From the NCBI GenBank assembly GCA_017561985.1, contig JAFZAZ010000006.1, positions 1 to 41,246 of the forward strand: a stretch of DNA of 41,246 bases, given 5' to 3'. Source of the DNA: Lachnospiraceae bacterium. Lineage in GTDB: Bacteria > Bacillota_A > Clostridia > Lachnospirales > Lachnospiraceae. Position numbers and translations under genes: made by a program. Positions 24,091 to 32,994 of the stretch are shown in pieces. Numbering within the stretch: position 1 is the stretch's first letter; each line of letters starts with the position of its first letter. The notes under the pieces are model-generated. The model saw only the letters and a list, made by a program, of their open reading frames with translations, was not told the origin of the DNA and did no database searches.

Positions 24091-26013
24091 CTATTCTTCC
24101 GGCTCCGATGCCTTCCTCGCATAGTTGTTCAGCCATACCAGCAACACGGAGATGTCCGCGGGCGATACGCCGCTGATCCGGGATGCCTGTCCGACGTTGT
24201 TCGGTCGCAGTTGCTGGAGTTTCTGTCTTGCCTCCAGTCGAAGCGACGGGATTGCCGTGTAGTCCAGATCCTCCGGTAAGCGTCTGCGTTCCAGCTTCTT
24301 GAAGTGCTCCACCTGCTGTCGCTGTCGCTCGATGTAACCTTCGTACTTAATCTCTATTTCTACTTGTTCTATAACATCTGTATCAAGCATTTTCCGCTCG
24401 GGATCAAGTCCGGCGAGCATCTCATACGTGATCTCCGGTCTACGCAAAAGCTCTGCGAGCGATGTTCCGGTATGTATAATTGAGGTGCCTAAATTGCGTA
24501 AATATTCACACACAGTCTCCGATGCACCCAGAACTGTCTCGTTAAGTCGAAGCAGCTCATCGGCGATCGCCTGCTTCTTCGCGAGGAACTTTTCATACCG
24601 CTCCTCGGAGATGAGTCCCACTTCGTGTCCGATCTCGGTCAGTCGAAGGTCCGCGTTGTCCTGGCGGAGCAGCAGACGGTACTCCGACCGGCTCGTCATC
24701 ATGCGGTACGGCTCTCTCGTCTCCTTCGTCACAAGGTCGTCGATCAGCACGCCGATGTACCCCTGTGACCGGTCGATGATCATCGGCTCTCTTCCCTGCA
24801 ACAACAGCGCCGCGTTGATCCCCGCGACAAGTCCCTGTGCCGCCGCCTCCTCGTAGCCCGAGCTGCCGTTCGACTGGCCCGCGCTGAAGAAGCCGTGGAT
24901 CATTTTGCTCTCGAGCGACGGCTTGAGCTGCGTCGCCTTCAGGCAGTCATACTCGATCGCATATGCGTTGCGCACGATCTTCGCATGCTCCAGACCGCGG
25001 ATCGAGCGATACATACGGATCTGTACCTCCTCGGGCAGGCTCGACGAGAGTCCCGAGAGATACATCTCGTTCGTGTACTCGCCCTCCGGCTCGATGAACA
25101 CCTGGTGGCGGTCCTTCTCGGGGAAGCGCACAACCTTGTCCTCGATCGACGGGCAGTAGCGCGGCCCGGTTCCCTTGATGTCTCCGGAAAATAAAGGCGA
25201 CCGGTCGATATTTTCCCGAATGATCTCGTGTGTCTCCTCGTTCGTGTACGTCAGATAGCAGGGCACCTGCTCTCGCGCGATATCCTCCGCGCGGTTTGTA
25301 AACGAAAACGGCACGACAGGCTCGTCGCCGTACTGCGGCGTCATCGCCTCATAATCGATCGTGCGTCCGTCAATTCGCGCCGGCGTTCCGGTCTTAAAGC
25401 GAAGCACTTCAAGTCCCGCCTTCACAAGCGAGTCCGTGAGCATCGTGGCTCTCGGAAGTCCGTTCGGACCGGTGTACTGGCTAACTTCGCCGAAGATGCA
25501 GCGTGCGTTCAGGTACACGCCTGAGCACAGGATCACCGCCTTGCAGGGGAAGATACCGCCCGACGCGATCTTCACGCCGGTCACCTGCTTCGTCCCGTCC
25601 GGAAGATCCTCCCACAACAATTCCGAGACCTCCGCCTGCTTCAGCGTAAGGTGGTCCTGATTTTCCATCACCTTGCGCATCGATGCCGTGTAGCGCTGCT
25701 TGTCGGCCTGCGCGCGCAGCGAGTGCACCGCCGGCCCCTTCGATATGTTGAGCATTTTGCTCTGAATATACGTCTTGTCGATGTTCTTGCCCATCTCGCC
25801 GCCGAGCGCATCGAGCTCGCGCACAAGGTGTCCCTTGCTCGTTCCGCCGATGTTCGGGTTGCAGGGCATCAGCGCGATCGTGTCCGCGCTCACCATGAAC
25901 ACAATGGTCTCGCAGCCAAGGCGCGCGCAGGCAAGCGCGGCCTCGCAACCGGCGTGGCCGGCCCCGATCACCGCGACATCGTAAGAATCGCACATGTATT
26001 CCGGAATGTTCAT
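24091..26013 (-). CDS. mnmG: tRNA uridine-5-carboxymethylaminomethyl modification enzyme MnmG (GidA)
   Basis: FAD enzyme that with MnmE modifies U34 of tRNAs reading NNA/NNG codons. The 640-residue protein has the dinucleotide motif [19 protein letters not shown] (about 15-33), [25 protein letters not shown], the second flavin segment [16 protein letters not shown], and a C-terminal MnmE-binding region. That region includes [16 protein letters not shown] and [18 protein letters not shown]. Length is normal (about 620-640). It lies 120 bp downstream of mnmE, its partner, and is followed by rsmG. Confidence 0.97.
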   Translation of the reverse strand: MNIPEYMCDSYDVAVIGAGHAGCEAALACARLGCETIVFMVSADTIALMPCNPNIGGTSKGHLVRELDALGGEMGKNIDKTYIQSKMLNISKGPAVHSLRAQADKQRYTASMRKVMENQDHLTLKQAEVSELLWEDLPDGTKQVTGVKIASGGIFPCKAVILCSGVYLNARCIFGEVSQYTGPNGLPRATMLTDSLVKAGLEVLRFKTGTPARIDGRTIDYEAMTPQYGDEPVVPFSFTNRAEDIAREQVPCYLTYTNEETHEIIRENIDRSPLFSGDIKGTGPRYCPSIEDKVVRFPEKDRHQVFIEPEGEYTNEMYLSGLSSSLPEEVQIRMYRSIRGLEHAKIVRNAYAIEYDCLKATQLKPSLESKMIHGFFSAGQSNGSSGYEEAAAQGLVAGINAALLLQGREPMIIDRSQGYIGVLIDDLVTKETREPYRMMTSRSEYRLLLRQDNADLRLTEIGHEVGLISEERYEKFLAKKQAIADELLRLNETVLGASETVCEYLRNLGTSIIHTGTSLAELLRRPEITYEMLAGLDPERKMLDTDVIEQVEIEIKYEGYIERQRQQVEHFKKLERRRLPEDLDYTAIPSLRLEARQKLQQLRPNNVGQASRISGVSPADISVLLVWLNNYARKASEPEE

Positions 26014-26133
26014 CCCTCGCTACCTCGTCTGCTGTATTTCCGATCGCGCCGCAGAATTAACCGCACCGCAACCTCGTATCTTCTCTGTAATTGCGCTTTC
26101 CGCGCCTCTGCCGAATTTCTCCTCCCGGCTGCA

Positions 26134-27543
26134 TTATTTGCCGAGACAGAATTCGGAAAATATCATGTTGATGACGTCCTCGTCCGGCTCCTCGCCGAGA
26201 ATTGTCCCCAGCGTCTCGTACGCGGCCGTCAGATCGATCGTATAGAAATCCTCGGGCATTCCCGCCGCCATGCTCTCCTGCACGCGCAACAGGCTTCCCT
26301 CTGCGGCCAACAGCGCCTGCTTATGCCTCTCCGATGTGATCACGCACTCGTCGTCCGCCGCGATCCGCTCTGCGAAGAACATCGATGTGATTCGCTCCTC
26401 AAGTTCCTCGAGACCTTCGCTCGTCTTCGCGGAGATCGCGATCGGCAGTGACGTATCAGCCTCTTTGCCGGCCTTCTCCATCGCACCACGCAGCATTGCC
26501 GCATCCGTCACAGTCGCGAGATCAGACTTGTTCAACAGCGCGATCATCGGCTTGTCCCCGCACGAAGCGAGTATGGTAAGATCATTTTCGTCCATCGGCG
26601 CCGAGCTGTCAACCACCCAAAGGATCAGGTCCGCCTCAGCGGCTGCCTGCTTTGCGCGCTCCACGCCGATCCGCTCCACCGTGTCGTCTGTCGCGCGAAT
26701 GCCCGCGGTGTCAACCAGAAGAAGCGTGATGCCGCGCATGCGCACCTCCTCCGTGAGCGTGTCGCGCGTCGTTCCGGCAATCTCCGTCACGATCGCACGA
26801 TCCTCCCCGAGGAGCGCATTGAGCAGCGAGCTCTTGCCCGCGTTCGGCCGCCCCACGATGACCGTGCGGATGCCCTCGCGCATGCGTCGCCCGTCCTCGG
26901 CAGTGTCGATCATTTTGCGAATCCGGCGCAGCTGTTCCGCTGTCTGCCGTGTCATTATCTCGTCAAATCCTTCAAAACTCAGGTGCTCGGGGTCGTCGAG
27001 CGTCGCCTCGATCTGCGCGATCTCCCGCAGAATCTCATTGCGGACAAGCGAGATCTCCTCTCGCTCTCGTCCGCGCAACTGACGGACGGAATTCTTGAGC
27101 GCAAGCTCATTTTTCGCACTGATGATGCCTGCGACAGCCTCCGCCTGGCTGAGATCGATGCGCCCGTTCAGGTATGCCCGTCTCGTGAATTCGCCGGGCT
27201 CCGCAAGTCGCGCGCCCGCCGCGAGCACCGCCTCCAGCACACGCTTCGTCACCAAAACGCCGCCGTGGCAGTCGATCTCGATCGTGTCCTCGCGCGTGTA
27301 TGTGCGCGGGGCCTTCAGAACGAGCATCAAAACCTCGTCGATCGTGCGTCCGCTCTGCGGATCACAGATATATCCGTAGTGCACGGTGTGACTCGCACAG
27401 TCTCCGGCCTTCGCTCCCCCGCGGAACACCCTGTCCGCTACGGCAAATGCCTCCGGCCCGCTTATGCGAACGATCCCGATCCCGGAGGGCGACAGTGCCG
27501 TCGCGATCGCTGCGATTGTATCCTGTTCTCTTACGATTGCCAT
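26134..27543 (-). CDS. mnmE: tRNA modification GTPase MnmE (TrmE)
   Basis: GTPase partner of MnmG in cmnm5U34 synthesis. The 469-residue protein has the N-terminal tetrahydrofolate-binding domain (DTIAAIATALSPSGIGIVRISGP), a helical domain, and an inserted G domain: G1 GRPNAGKS (231-238), G2 GTTRD, G3 DTAGI, G4 NKSD. It ends with the catalytic FCLGK (usually FCIGK). The ATG at 27541-27543 is fixed by homology. Its nearest strong Shine-Dalgarno (AAGGAGGG) is 37 nt upstream with a perfect 7-bp hairpin between, an unusual initiation region. It follows jag after a strong terminator. Confidence 0.97.
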   Translation of the reverse strand: MAIVREQDTIAAIATALSPSGIGIVRISGPEAFAVADRVFRGGAKAGDCASHTVHYGYICDPQSGRTIDEVLMLVLKAPRTYTREDTIEIDCHGGVLVTKRVLEAVLAAGARLAEPGEFTRRAYLNGRIDLSQAEAVAGIISAKNELALKNSVRQLRGREREEISLVRNEILREIAQIEATLDDPEHLSFEGFDEIMTRQTAEQLRRIRKMIDTAEDGRRMREGIRTVIVGRPNAGKSSLLNALLGEDRAIVTEIAGTTRDTLTEEVRMRGITLLLVDTAGIRATDDTVERIGVERAKQAAAEADLILWVVDSSAPMDENDLTILASCGDKPMIALLNKSDLATVTDAAMLRGAMEKAGKEADTSLPIAISAKTSEGLEELEERITSMFFAERIAADDECVITSERHKQALLAAEGSLLRVQESMAAGMPEDFYTIDLTAAYETLGTILGEEPDEDVINMIFSEFCLGK

Positions 27544-27553
27544 CGTCTGACAC

Positions 27554-27588
27554 CCGTGAGATTACGTCAAACCTCACGGTCCCTCCTT
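27554..27588 (-). promoter_or_regulatory. Distant Shine-Dalgarno plus hairpin before mnmE
   Basis: On the minus strand AAGGAGGG (27581-27588) is followed by CCGTGAG (27573-27579) and its perfect complement CTCACGG (27554-27560) around a 12-nt loop, then 10 nt to the ATG. Folding would bring the site to about normal distance. A GTG right after the site begins a different reading frame that overlaps the mnmE start. Confidence 0.6.
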
Positions 27589-27640
27589 CCTTAACATCGC
27601 TCGTATAAGCCGTCCGGCGGAAATCCTCTCCACCAATAGC

Positions 27641-27682
27641 GAAAAAGACAGCAAAGGGAATTGCGTTGTCCGCAATTCCCTT
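27641..27682 (-). terminator. Strong terminator between jag and mnmE
   Basis: Perfect 11-bp stem AAGGGAATTGC (27654-27664) with GCAATTCCCTT (27672-27682), then on the minus strand TTGCTGTCTTTTT. It divides the rpmH-jag and mnmE-rsmG transcripts. Confidence 0.9.
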
Positions 27683-27715
27683 ACCATCCGAATCTCTAAC
27701 AATTCACTAATATGT

Positions 27716-28732
27716 TTAGTTGTTGTTATTGTTCTGCTCGGCCTGCGCCTTCTCAGCGGCTTTCGCCTCCTTGTAAGCAGCATAGTCCTTCATGTAATCC
27801 TTGCTGTAATCCGGCGAATCGGCATCCTGGTTGAAACGCTTCTTGTCGAAGCGGTTGTTGTAGCCGCCGTAACCGCCCTTGCCGCCGCGATTGCCGCCGT
27901 AGCCTCCCTTGCCGCCGCGGTTTCCGCCGTAACCACCCTTGCCGCCGCGGTTGTTGTAACCGCCGCGATTGCCGTAACCGCCGCCGTAACGGCTGTTGTA
28001 ACGGCGCTCCTCGTAAGGTGCGTCAGCGCGAAGCGTAACGATAACCTTGCGGTAAGGCTCCTCGCCCTCGCTGTGCGTCTCGACATAGCGATCGCCCTGC
28101 AGAGCAGCGTGGATGATGCGTCTCTCATAAGGATTCATCGGCTCAAGCGCAACGTTGCGGCGCGTTCTGCGAACGCGGACAGCGATATTTTTCGCAAGAT
28201 TCTCAAGCGTGGACTTGCGGCGCTCACGGTAGTTCTCCGTGTCGAGCTTGATCTTGTAGTACTGGTTGCACGCGCGGTTAACCGCAAGGCTGGTGAGATA
28301 CTGCAGAGCGTCGAGCGTCTGGCCGCGCTTGCCGATCAAAGAGCCCATGTCCGTGCCTTCGATATTGATGTAAATGTTGCCCTCTTCCTCGTTGACTTCC
28401 GCCGAAACCTCTGCGGAAAGACCCATGGCATCGAGGATTTTGCAAATAAAGTCAACTGCTACGTCAGCCGGTGCATCACCGGTCGCAGCAACGGTTCCGA
28501 GAACATCCTTGACCTCGTCAAGGATGTCTGCCGCCTCAGCAGCCGGAGCCGCAGCAACAGCGTCGGCATCGTAGCCTACGCGGATTTTCACGCTCTTGAA
28601 GAGCCCAAGGAATCCGCCCTTCTCTTCCTCAAGAACCTCTACCGACAACGTATCAACGTCACAGCCGAGTTCCTGAGCGGCCGCTGCCTTCGCGTCCTCC
28701 AGGGATTTCCCTGTAAATTCCTTGTATTCCAT
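27716..28732 (-). CDS. jag: RNA-binding protein Jag/KhpB with a Gly/Arg/Tyr-rich tail
   Basis: Jag (KhpB, EloR) binds RNA and, in streptococci, with KhpA controls cell elongation. The 338-residue protein has a Jag_N domain (1-52), an acidic Ala-rich linker (53-115), and a KH domain with IGKRGQTL (133-140). The R3H domain carries NPYERRIIH (R204-x3-H208). A 99-residue low-complexity tail follows (240-338) with three tandem copies of NRGGKGGYGG (261-290) flanked by RGG/YNNR words, then an acidic-lysine segment and five terminal Asn. The tail is not part of the usual family (about 210-250 residues). The start at 28730-28732 is 1 bp after the yidC stop with GAGG upstream. Co-transcribed with yidC. 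Confidence 0.95.
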   Translation of the reverse strand: MEYKEFTGKSLEDAKAAAAQELGCDVDTLSVEVLEEEKGGFLGLFKSVKIRVGYDADAVAAAPAAEAADILDEVKDVLGTVAATGDAPADVAVDFICKILDAMGLSAEVSAEVNEEEGNIYINIEGTDMGSLIGKRGQTLDALQYLTSLAVNRACNQYYKIKLDTENYRERRKSTLENLAKNIAVRVRRTRRNVALEPMNPYERRIIHAALQGDRYVETHSEGEEPYRKVIVTLRADAPYEERRYNSRYGGGYGNRGGYNNRGGKGGYGGNRGGKGGYGGNRGGKGGYGGYNNRFDKKRFNQDADSPDYSKDYMKDYAAYKEAKAAEKAQAEQNNNNN

Positions 28733-28733
28733 G

Positions 28734-30092
28734 TCATTGATCCTCATCATTCTTCAAAATGTTGGCGATCGCAGAGATTCCGACCTTACCGTTATTCTCG
28801 GCAGCCTTCTTCGAAATCTCATCCTTCTTCTCCTGCGAGATCTTGGCACCCTCGTTGCGCTTTGTCGACTTGCTGCCGTTGCCCATCTTGGACGTGTCCA
28901 TGCTCGCGATCGAGCGGGTGCTCGACTTGGCGATGGTGGACATACCCTCGCTCTTGGAGTAGATACCGTATTTCTGGTTACGCTCGGCTATCTTGGTCTG
29001 ATTCTGAGCCATGATATCCTCGACATTGTACTTCTCAAGATACTTGTTGATTGCGAGCTGCTGTACGATCTGTACACCGCTGCTCATAACCCAGTAGATA
29101 CCGACACCGATCGGCATGAACACACAGAACACACCGGACATGATCGGCAGGACCGTGGTCATCGCGCCCATACCGGGCATGGTCTCTTCCTCGCCGTCCT
29201 TCTTCTTGCTCTTCTGCTGCGCCGTCGTTATCTTGCTCGTCGCAAACTGCAGAACAAACGCAAGGATCGGAAGAAGGATTGCCGGAAAATGATATCCCGG
29301 CGCATCGAGAATGCTGTATTTTCCGAGACTGTTGATCTTTAAGATCTTGTCAATGTCGCCGGAGCGATTGCTCATTGCGTTCTGGAACGAAGCAGACTGT
29401 GCGAGCTTGTTCCAGTTCTCAACGTCCTCGCCCTCCAGCGTAACGCCGTTTCGGAAATCCTCCCAGACTTCCGTGTTGAATACCGAGAAAATGTCGATCA
29501 GATCGGTTGCGGTGAAATTCGTATCCGTGCTCTTCTTCTCTCGAAGCGACACCTTCTTGGCGGTGTAAAACTCGTAGATTGCCTTGGTGATACTTTCATC
29601 GGAAAAATCCTTGTCCGTATCATCAATCTGCGTGATCTCCGTGCCGACGCTCTTGTAGAGAGCCTTCACATCGGTCACATACGCGGGGATCGCGTAGATA
29701 ACCTTGTACAATGCGAACATGATCGGAAGCATGATCAGAAGCGGAAGACAGCCGCCGAACGGGCTCGAGCCGTACTTCTGGTAAATCTCCTGCTGCTCCA
29801 TCGTATAGCGCTGCATTGCATCCCGGTCACTCCGGTCGATTCCGCGGTACTTCTCCTGCAGTGCCTTGATCTCAGGATTCATGAGAGCGGAAACTTTGGC
29901 AAATTTCTGCTGTTTGATCGTGAGAGGAAGCATCAGCATTTTTACGACGATCGTAAATACCACGATGCAAAGTGCAATGTTTTGGATGCCCATAGCGGCA
30001 ACCAGTTTGTAAATTGCATTGAGGATCATTCCCATGACCCAGGCGAAAGGCTTCAGAATGCCTCCGACCCTGGTCAGAAAAATCAAATTCAT
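28734..30092 (-). CDS. yidC: Membrane protein insertase YidC/Oxa1
   Basis: Inserts proteins into the cytoplasmic membrane alone or with SecYEG. The 452-residue protein has the core Oxa1 fold: first helices near 10-60 (MGIQNIALCIVVFTIVVKMLMLPLTIKQQKFA), the cytoplasmic helical hairpin ALQEKYRG..QRYTMEQQEIYQKYGSSPFGGCLPLLIMLPIMFALY, and later helices around 270-360. An insertion of about 120 residues between TM2 and TM3 is longer than in typical Gram-positive YidC. The hydrophilic C-terminal tail is basic (STKRNEGAKISQEKKDEISKK). There is no lipoprotein signal. It lies between yidD and jag, the standard order. Confidence 0.95.
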   Translation of the reverse strand: MNLIFLTRVGGILKPFAWVMGMILNAIYKLVAAMGIQNIALCIVVFTIVVKMLMLPLTIKQQKFAKVSALMNPEIKALQEKYRGIDRSDRDAMQRYTMEQQEIYQKYGSSPFGGCLPLLIMLPIMFALYKVIYAIPAYVTDVKALYKSVGTEITQIDDTDKDFSDESITKAIYEFYTAKKVSLREKKSTDTNFTATDLIDIFSVFNTEVWEDFRNGVTLEGEDVENWNKLAQSASFQNAMSNRSGDIDKILKINSLGKYSILDAPGYHFPAILLPILAFVLQFATSKITTAQQKSKKKDGEEETMPGMGAMTTVLPIMSGVFCVFMPIGVGIYWVMSSGVQIVQQLAINKYLEKYNVEDIMAQNQTKIAERNQKYGIYSKSEGMSTIAKSSTRSIASMDTSKMGNGSKSTKRNEGAKISQEKKDEISKKAAENNGKVGISAIANILKNDEDQ

Positions 30093-30108
30093 TTATGGTC
30101 CTCCTTCG

Positions 30109-30321
30109 TTACGGAACCGGATCATACCCTCCCTTGTGGAACGGATGACACCGCAGGATCCGCCTTACGGCCAGATACCCGCCCTTGACGGCGCCGTACT
30201 TTTCAATTGCTTCCATTGCATACTGGGAACACGTGGGCGTGTAGATGCAGCAAGGCATCTTCTTCAGCCCCGACAGATGTCTCCGGTAAAACCGGATCAG
30301 TGCGAGTAAAATTCGTTTCAT
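30109..30321 (-). CDS. yidD: Membrane protein insertion efficiency factor YidD
   Basis: A 70-residue protein, [21 protein letters not shown]..., with the family core [46 protein letters not shown]; three conserved Cys are present. It helps membrane protein insertion near YidC. The ATG overlaps the rnpA stop (ATGA, 30318-30321), which fixes the start; the open frame upstream is inside rnpA in another frame. Confidence 0.95.
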   Translation of the reverse strand: MKRILLALIRFYRRHLSGLKKMPCCIYTPTCSQYAMEAIEKYGAVKGGYLAVRRILRCHPFHKGGYDPVP

Positions 30322-30647
30322 ATCGTAATTCCATGCAGTCCCGCTACATGCAGAACCGCCTCCGTGATCTCTGCCTGCGTCCTTCCGACGCAAGTTCTCC
30401 GTGCAATGACGATGACGTCCAACCCGGTGTTGAAACGTGCACCGCTTTGTCGCAAGCTCTCCCGGATCAGGCGGCGCACCCTGTGACGGACCACGCTGTT
30501 GCCGATCTTCTTGCTTGTGACAATTCCTATTCGGTTTTGCTCAGTTCCGTTTTTCGCGATATACATCACGAGATAACGGTTTGCTCGGGAGACGTTCGCG
30601 TCGTACACCGACTGAAACTCCCGGCCTTTTCGTAGTGAATGTACCAT
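30318..30647 (-). CDS. rnpA: Ribonuclease P protein component
   Basis: Protein subunit of RNase P, which matures tRNA 5' ends. The 109-residue protein starts [29 protein letters not shown] and carries the RNR motif region [21 protein letters not shown]. The ATG at 30645-30647 is preferred over one 20 codons upstream because the family begins near LRKGREFQ and GGGGATGG precedes it. Between rpmH (71 bp upstream) and yidD (4-bp overlap). The RNA partner gene rnpB is not in the window. Confidence 0.95.
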   Translation of the reverse strand: MVHSLRKGREFQSVYDANVSRANRYLVMYIAKNGTEQNRIGIVTSKKIGNSVVRHRVRRLIRESLRQSGARFNTGLDVIVIARRTCVGRTQAEITEAVLHVAGLHGITI

Positions 30648-30718
30648 CGTTCCATCCCCTGTCCGGACACGCTTCTTACCGTTGTCCGGAGAAAAGAGAA
30701 AGGTCACATAACTGCGAC

Positions 30719-30853
30719 CTAAGCGGAAATGCTGTGTCTGCCCTTGGCACGTCTAGCGGAAAGCACTTTTCTGCCGTTAGCGGTTTGCATTCTCTTGCGG
30801 AAACCATGAACTCTTGCATGGCTCTTAGCCTTCGGCTGATACGTCATCTTCAT
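30719..30853 (-). CDS. rpmH: 50S ribosomal protein L34
   Basis: A 44-residue basic protein read on the minus strand as [24 protein letters not shown], then [20 protein letters not shown]. This matches L34 along its full length (the KRxxxHGFRKRM and GRxVLxxRRxKGR blocks). GGAGG lies upstream of the ATG at 30851-30853. First gene of the rpmH-rnpA-yidD-yidC-jag transcript. Confidence 0.97.
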   Translation of the reverse strand: MKMTYQPKAKSHARVHGFRKRMQTANGRKVLSARRAKGRHSISA

Positions 30854-30906
30854 ATCGCAGGTCCTCCTTTTTCCCATATTAACCCATTATAGAGTTATGC
30901 GTGGTC

Positions 30907-31172
30907 TATTATAGTGATTTTGTCAATCCCCGTCAAGCATTTTTTCTACGTGGGTGGAGAGGCTTGGTTGCCTCGCTTAGCGGCGACCGAGTACTAAGCG
31001 ACCGTTTCATGTTCGTATCAAGGAGCGCTGCTCACGAACTCGCTACGCTCAAACACCCTCGCAGCGCTCCTACTCACATTCACGCTCGCCAAGGACTCGT
31101 CGCATGCTGCGCTTCGGCAACCAAGCCTCTCCCCCCCTCAAAAAAGCTTGACGTTCCAAAATCACTATAATA
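30907..31172. repeat. Nested inverted-repeat (cruciform) element between rpmH and dnaA, copy B
   Basis: Three tiers of arms. Outer: 30907-30922 with 31157-31172, 16 bp perfect, followed by a CGTCAAGC block on both sides. Middle: 30956-30972 with 31116-31132, 17 bp perfect. Inner: AGGAGCGCTGC (31021-31031) with GCAGCGCTCCT (31061-31071), 11 bp perfect. The apical loop 31036-31055 is 19/20 identical to that of copy A. The outer left arm carries the rpmH promoter. No ORF inside is convincing. Confidence 0.85.
30908..30936 (-). promoter_or_regulatory. Promoter of rpmH operon, in the left arm of the inverted repeat
   Basis: Minus strand TTGACG (30931-30936), 17-bp spacer, TATAAT (30908-30913), about 55 bp before rpmH. 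The right arm holds the mirrored TTGACG (31148-31153) and TATAAT (31166-31171) but with only 12 bp between, so it is probably inactive. Confidence 0.85.
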
Positions 31173-31492
31173 CCGCATAACGCACCTCTTCTTTTGTCAT
31201 GCCAAGCTTTCGCGTGATCATCTACCTCGGCAATTCAGAAGATTCGCAAGAAACCGTGTTCGATTACTTTATCTTTCGGATCCGGAAAACAGGCGCGCCG
31301 GCTGCTGCAAAAAAGGAACGGCGCTCAGTAAATTTGATGTTTTAGCACGTTTGAACAATTGTCGCAGCGAAGTGTTGCGCAGCCCACGAGCGAGACAATT
31401 CGTCTCGGACACGCGAATTCTTCCCGAAAGAGGCGTTCGGGGGGACCGGTGTAAAAATGTTTCTTCCTTATATAAATGTGAGGTGATTTTTG
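31173..31492. other. Gap before the dnaA promoter, no gene seen
   Basis: No supported gene. A 48-codon open frame at about 31199-31345 lacks a ribosome binding site. No match to TTATCCACA was found here, so the main DnaA-box cluster is on the other side of dnaA. Short complementary words (GAGACAATTCGTCTC about 31394-31408) suggest small hairpins. Confidence 0.5.
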
Positions 31493-31521
31493 TTGCGTAA
31501 AATGACTTGTTGTAGTATAAT
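31493..31521 (+). promoter_or_regulatory. Probable dnaA promoter
   Basis: TTGCGT (31493-31498), 17-bp spacer, perfect TATAAT (31516-31521), about 97 bp before the dnaA start. The -35 is moderate. Confidence 0.6.
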
Positions 31522-31617
31522 AAATTGTGCCCGTTTTCGGCTTTTATTTTCCTTAGACCACAAAATGTAGGGTATAACGAAAATCTGCCGTGTTTTTACT
31601 TCCTGGAGGCTTACAAT

Positions 31618-32994
31618 ATGTATTCAAAACAGGTTTTGGAAGACAATTGGTCCAAGATTTTGGAACAGACTAAAATAGATTACGATATTTCCGCCGTCTG
31701 CTATCGCACCTGGCTGCTCCCTCTGAACGTCTATGACATTGAAGACAACATCTTAACGATCGTCGCGGAGAACCCCATCAACATGAACAGTCTCAACTTC
31801 ATCCGCGACAAATACAGCCAGTTCATCCGCACTTCGATCATAGAAATGCTCGGCAGCGATTACGAGTTTGAGCTGAACTTCATTCTTCGTGCTCAGGTTT
31901 CCCGCATTGAGGAGGAGCGCAAGAAGCAACAGACCCGCCCCGATTCGAATCTGCTGCACGGCAATCAACTGAATCAATACACGTTTGACAACTTTATCGT
32001 CGGTGACAACAACAATTTTGCGCACGCTGCCGCTCTTGCGGTTGCCGAGCAGCCCGGTGAGGTTTACAACCCGTTGTTCATCTACGGCGGTTCCGGTCTC
32101 GGAAAGACGCACCTGATGTACGCGATTGCCAATTACATTTTGCAAAATAAGCCGTACCTCAAGGTTTTGTATGTGACATGCGAGACATTTACGAACGACC
32201 TCATCCGCTCGATCCGTTCCGGCGGTTCCGCAACTGAGACATTCCGCGAGAAATACCGCACGAACGACATTCTTCTCATCGACGACATTCAGTTCATCGA
32301 GGGCAAGGAGTCGATGCAGGAGGAGTTCTTCCACACATTTAACGAGATGAGGGACAACGGCCGCCAGGTCGTGATCTCGTCCGATAAGAACCCGAAGGAC
32401 CTCAAGATCCTCGACGAGCGCCTCCGCTCCCGCTTCGAGTGGGGCCTGACCGTGGACGTACAGCCGCCGTCGTACGAGACGCGCGTTGCCATCCTCCGCG
32501 AGAAGAACAAGAACAACACCATTCCGGTGTACGATGATGTTCTTGAGTATATTGCGCAAAATATTAACTCCAACATTCGTAATCTGGAGGGCGCTCTCAC
32601 ACAGGTCGTCTCGATGAGCCGCCTGCAGCGCAAGCCGATCAACCTTGAGCTCGCTCAGGAAGCGTTGAAGGATAAGATCTCTCCGAACGCGAAGAAGACG
32701 ATCACTCCGGATCTGATCCTGAATGTCGTCGCGGAGCACTACGAGATCACGTCCGAGCAGATCCGCTCCAAGATCAAGAGCCGCGGTATCGCTTACCCCC
32801 GCCAGATCGCAATGTTTTTGTGCCGCGAACTGACGTCGCTCTCGTTCGACGAGATCGGTAATCTCATCGGAAACCGCGATCATTCGACGGTTCACTACGC
32901 ATATAATAAGGTAACGGAGGACATGCGTAAGGATCCTTCCATCGCCAATGTCATCGACGTTCTGAAGAAGAAGCTGAATCCTTCCGACGACTAA
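31618..32994 (+). CDS. dnaA: Chromosomal replication initiator DnaA
   Basis: Binds DnaA boxes, unwinds oriC and loads the helicase. The 458-residue AAA+ protein has domain I (1-85, with W11 and the helicase/Soj contact face), a short domain II (about 90-118), and domain III beginning YTFDNFIVGDNN. Domain III has Walker A GGSGLGKTH (158-166), Walker B ILLIDDIQFI and the initiator-specific region. Domain IV carries the DNA-binding signature SFDEIGNLIGNRDHSTVHYAYNKV. The ATG at 31618-31620 has CTGGAGG 9 nt upstream; the open frame extends 31 codons further without support. The dnaA-dnaN gap downstream holds oriC. Confidence 0.98.
   Translation: MYSKQVLEDNWSKILEQTKIDYDISAVCYRTWLLPLNVYDIEDNILTIVAENPINMNSLNFIRDKYSQFIRTSIIEMLGSDYEFELNFILRAQVSRIEEERKKQQTRPDSNLLHGNQLNQYTFDNFIVGDNNNFAHAAALAVAEQPGEVYNPLFIYGGSGLGKTHLMYAIANYILQNKPYLKVLYVTCETFTNDLIRSIRSGGSATETFREKYRTNDILLIDDIQFIEGKESMQEEFFHTFNEMRDNGRQVVISSDKNPKDLKILDERLRSRFEWGLTVDVQPPSYETRVAILREKNKNNTIPVYDDVLEYIAQNINSNIRNLEGALTQVVSMSRLQRKPINLELAQEALKDKISPNAKKTITPDLILNVVAEHYEITSEQIRSKIKSRGIAYPRQIAMFLCRELTSLSFDEIGNLIGNRDHSTVHYAYNKVTEDMRKDPSIANVIDVLKKKLNPSDD

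Noticed and set aside
27860..27960. Tandem 30-bp repeats considered as a CRISPR-like array
   Set aside because: The units are directly adjacent without spacers and are in frame inside the jag gene, encoding NRGGKGGYGG.
31199..31345. 48-codon frame starting MPSFRVIIYLG upstream of dnaA
   Set aside because: No ribosome binding site, no recognisable family, and it lies in a non-coding gap; could only be kept with translation data.
31173..31500. Upstream dnaA gap considered as a second DnaA-box cluster
   Set aside because: No sequence within one mismatch of TTATCCACA was found on either strand.
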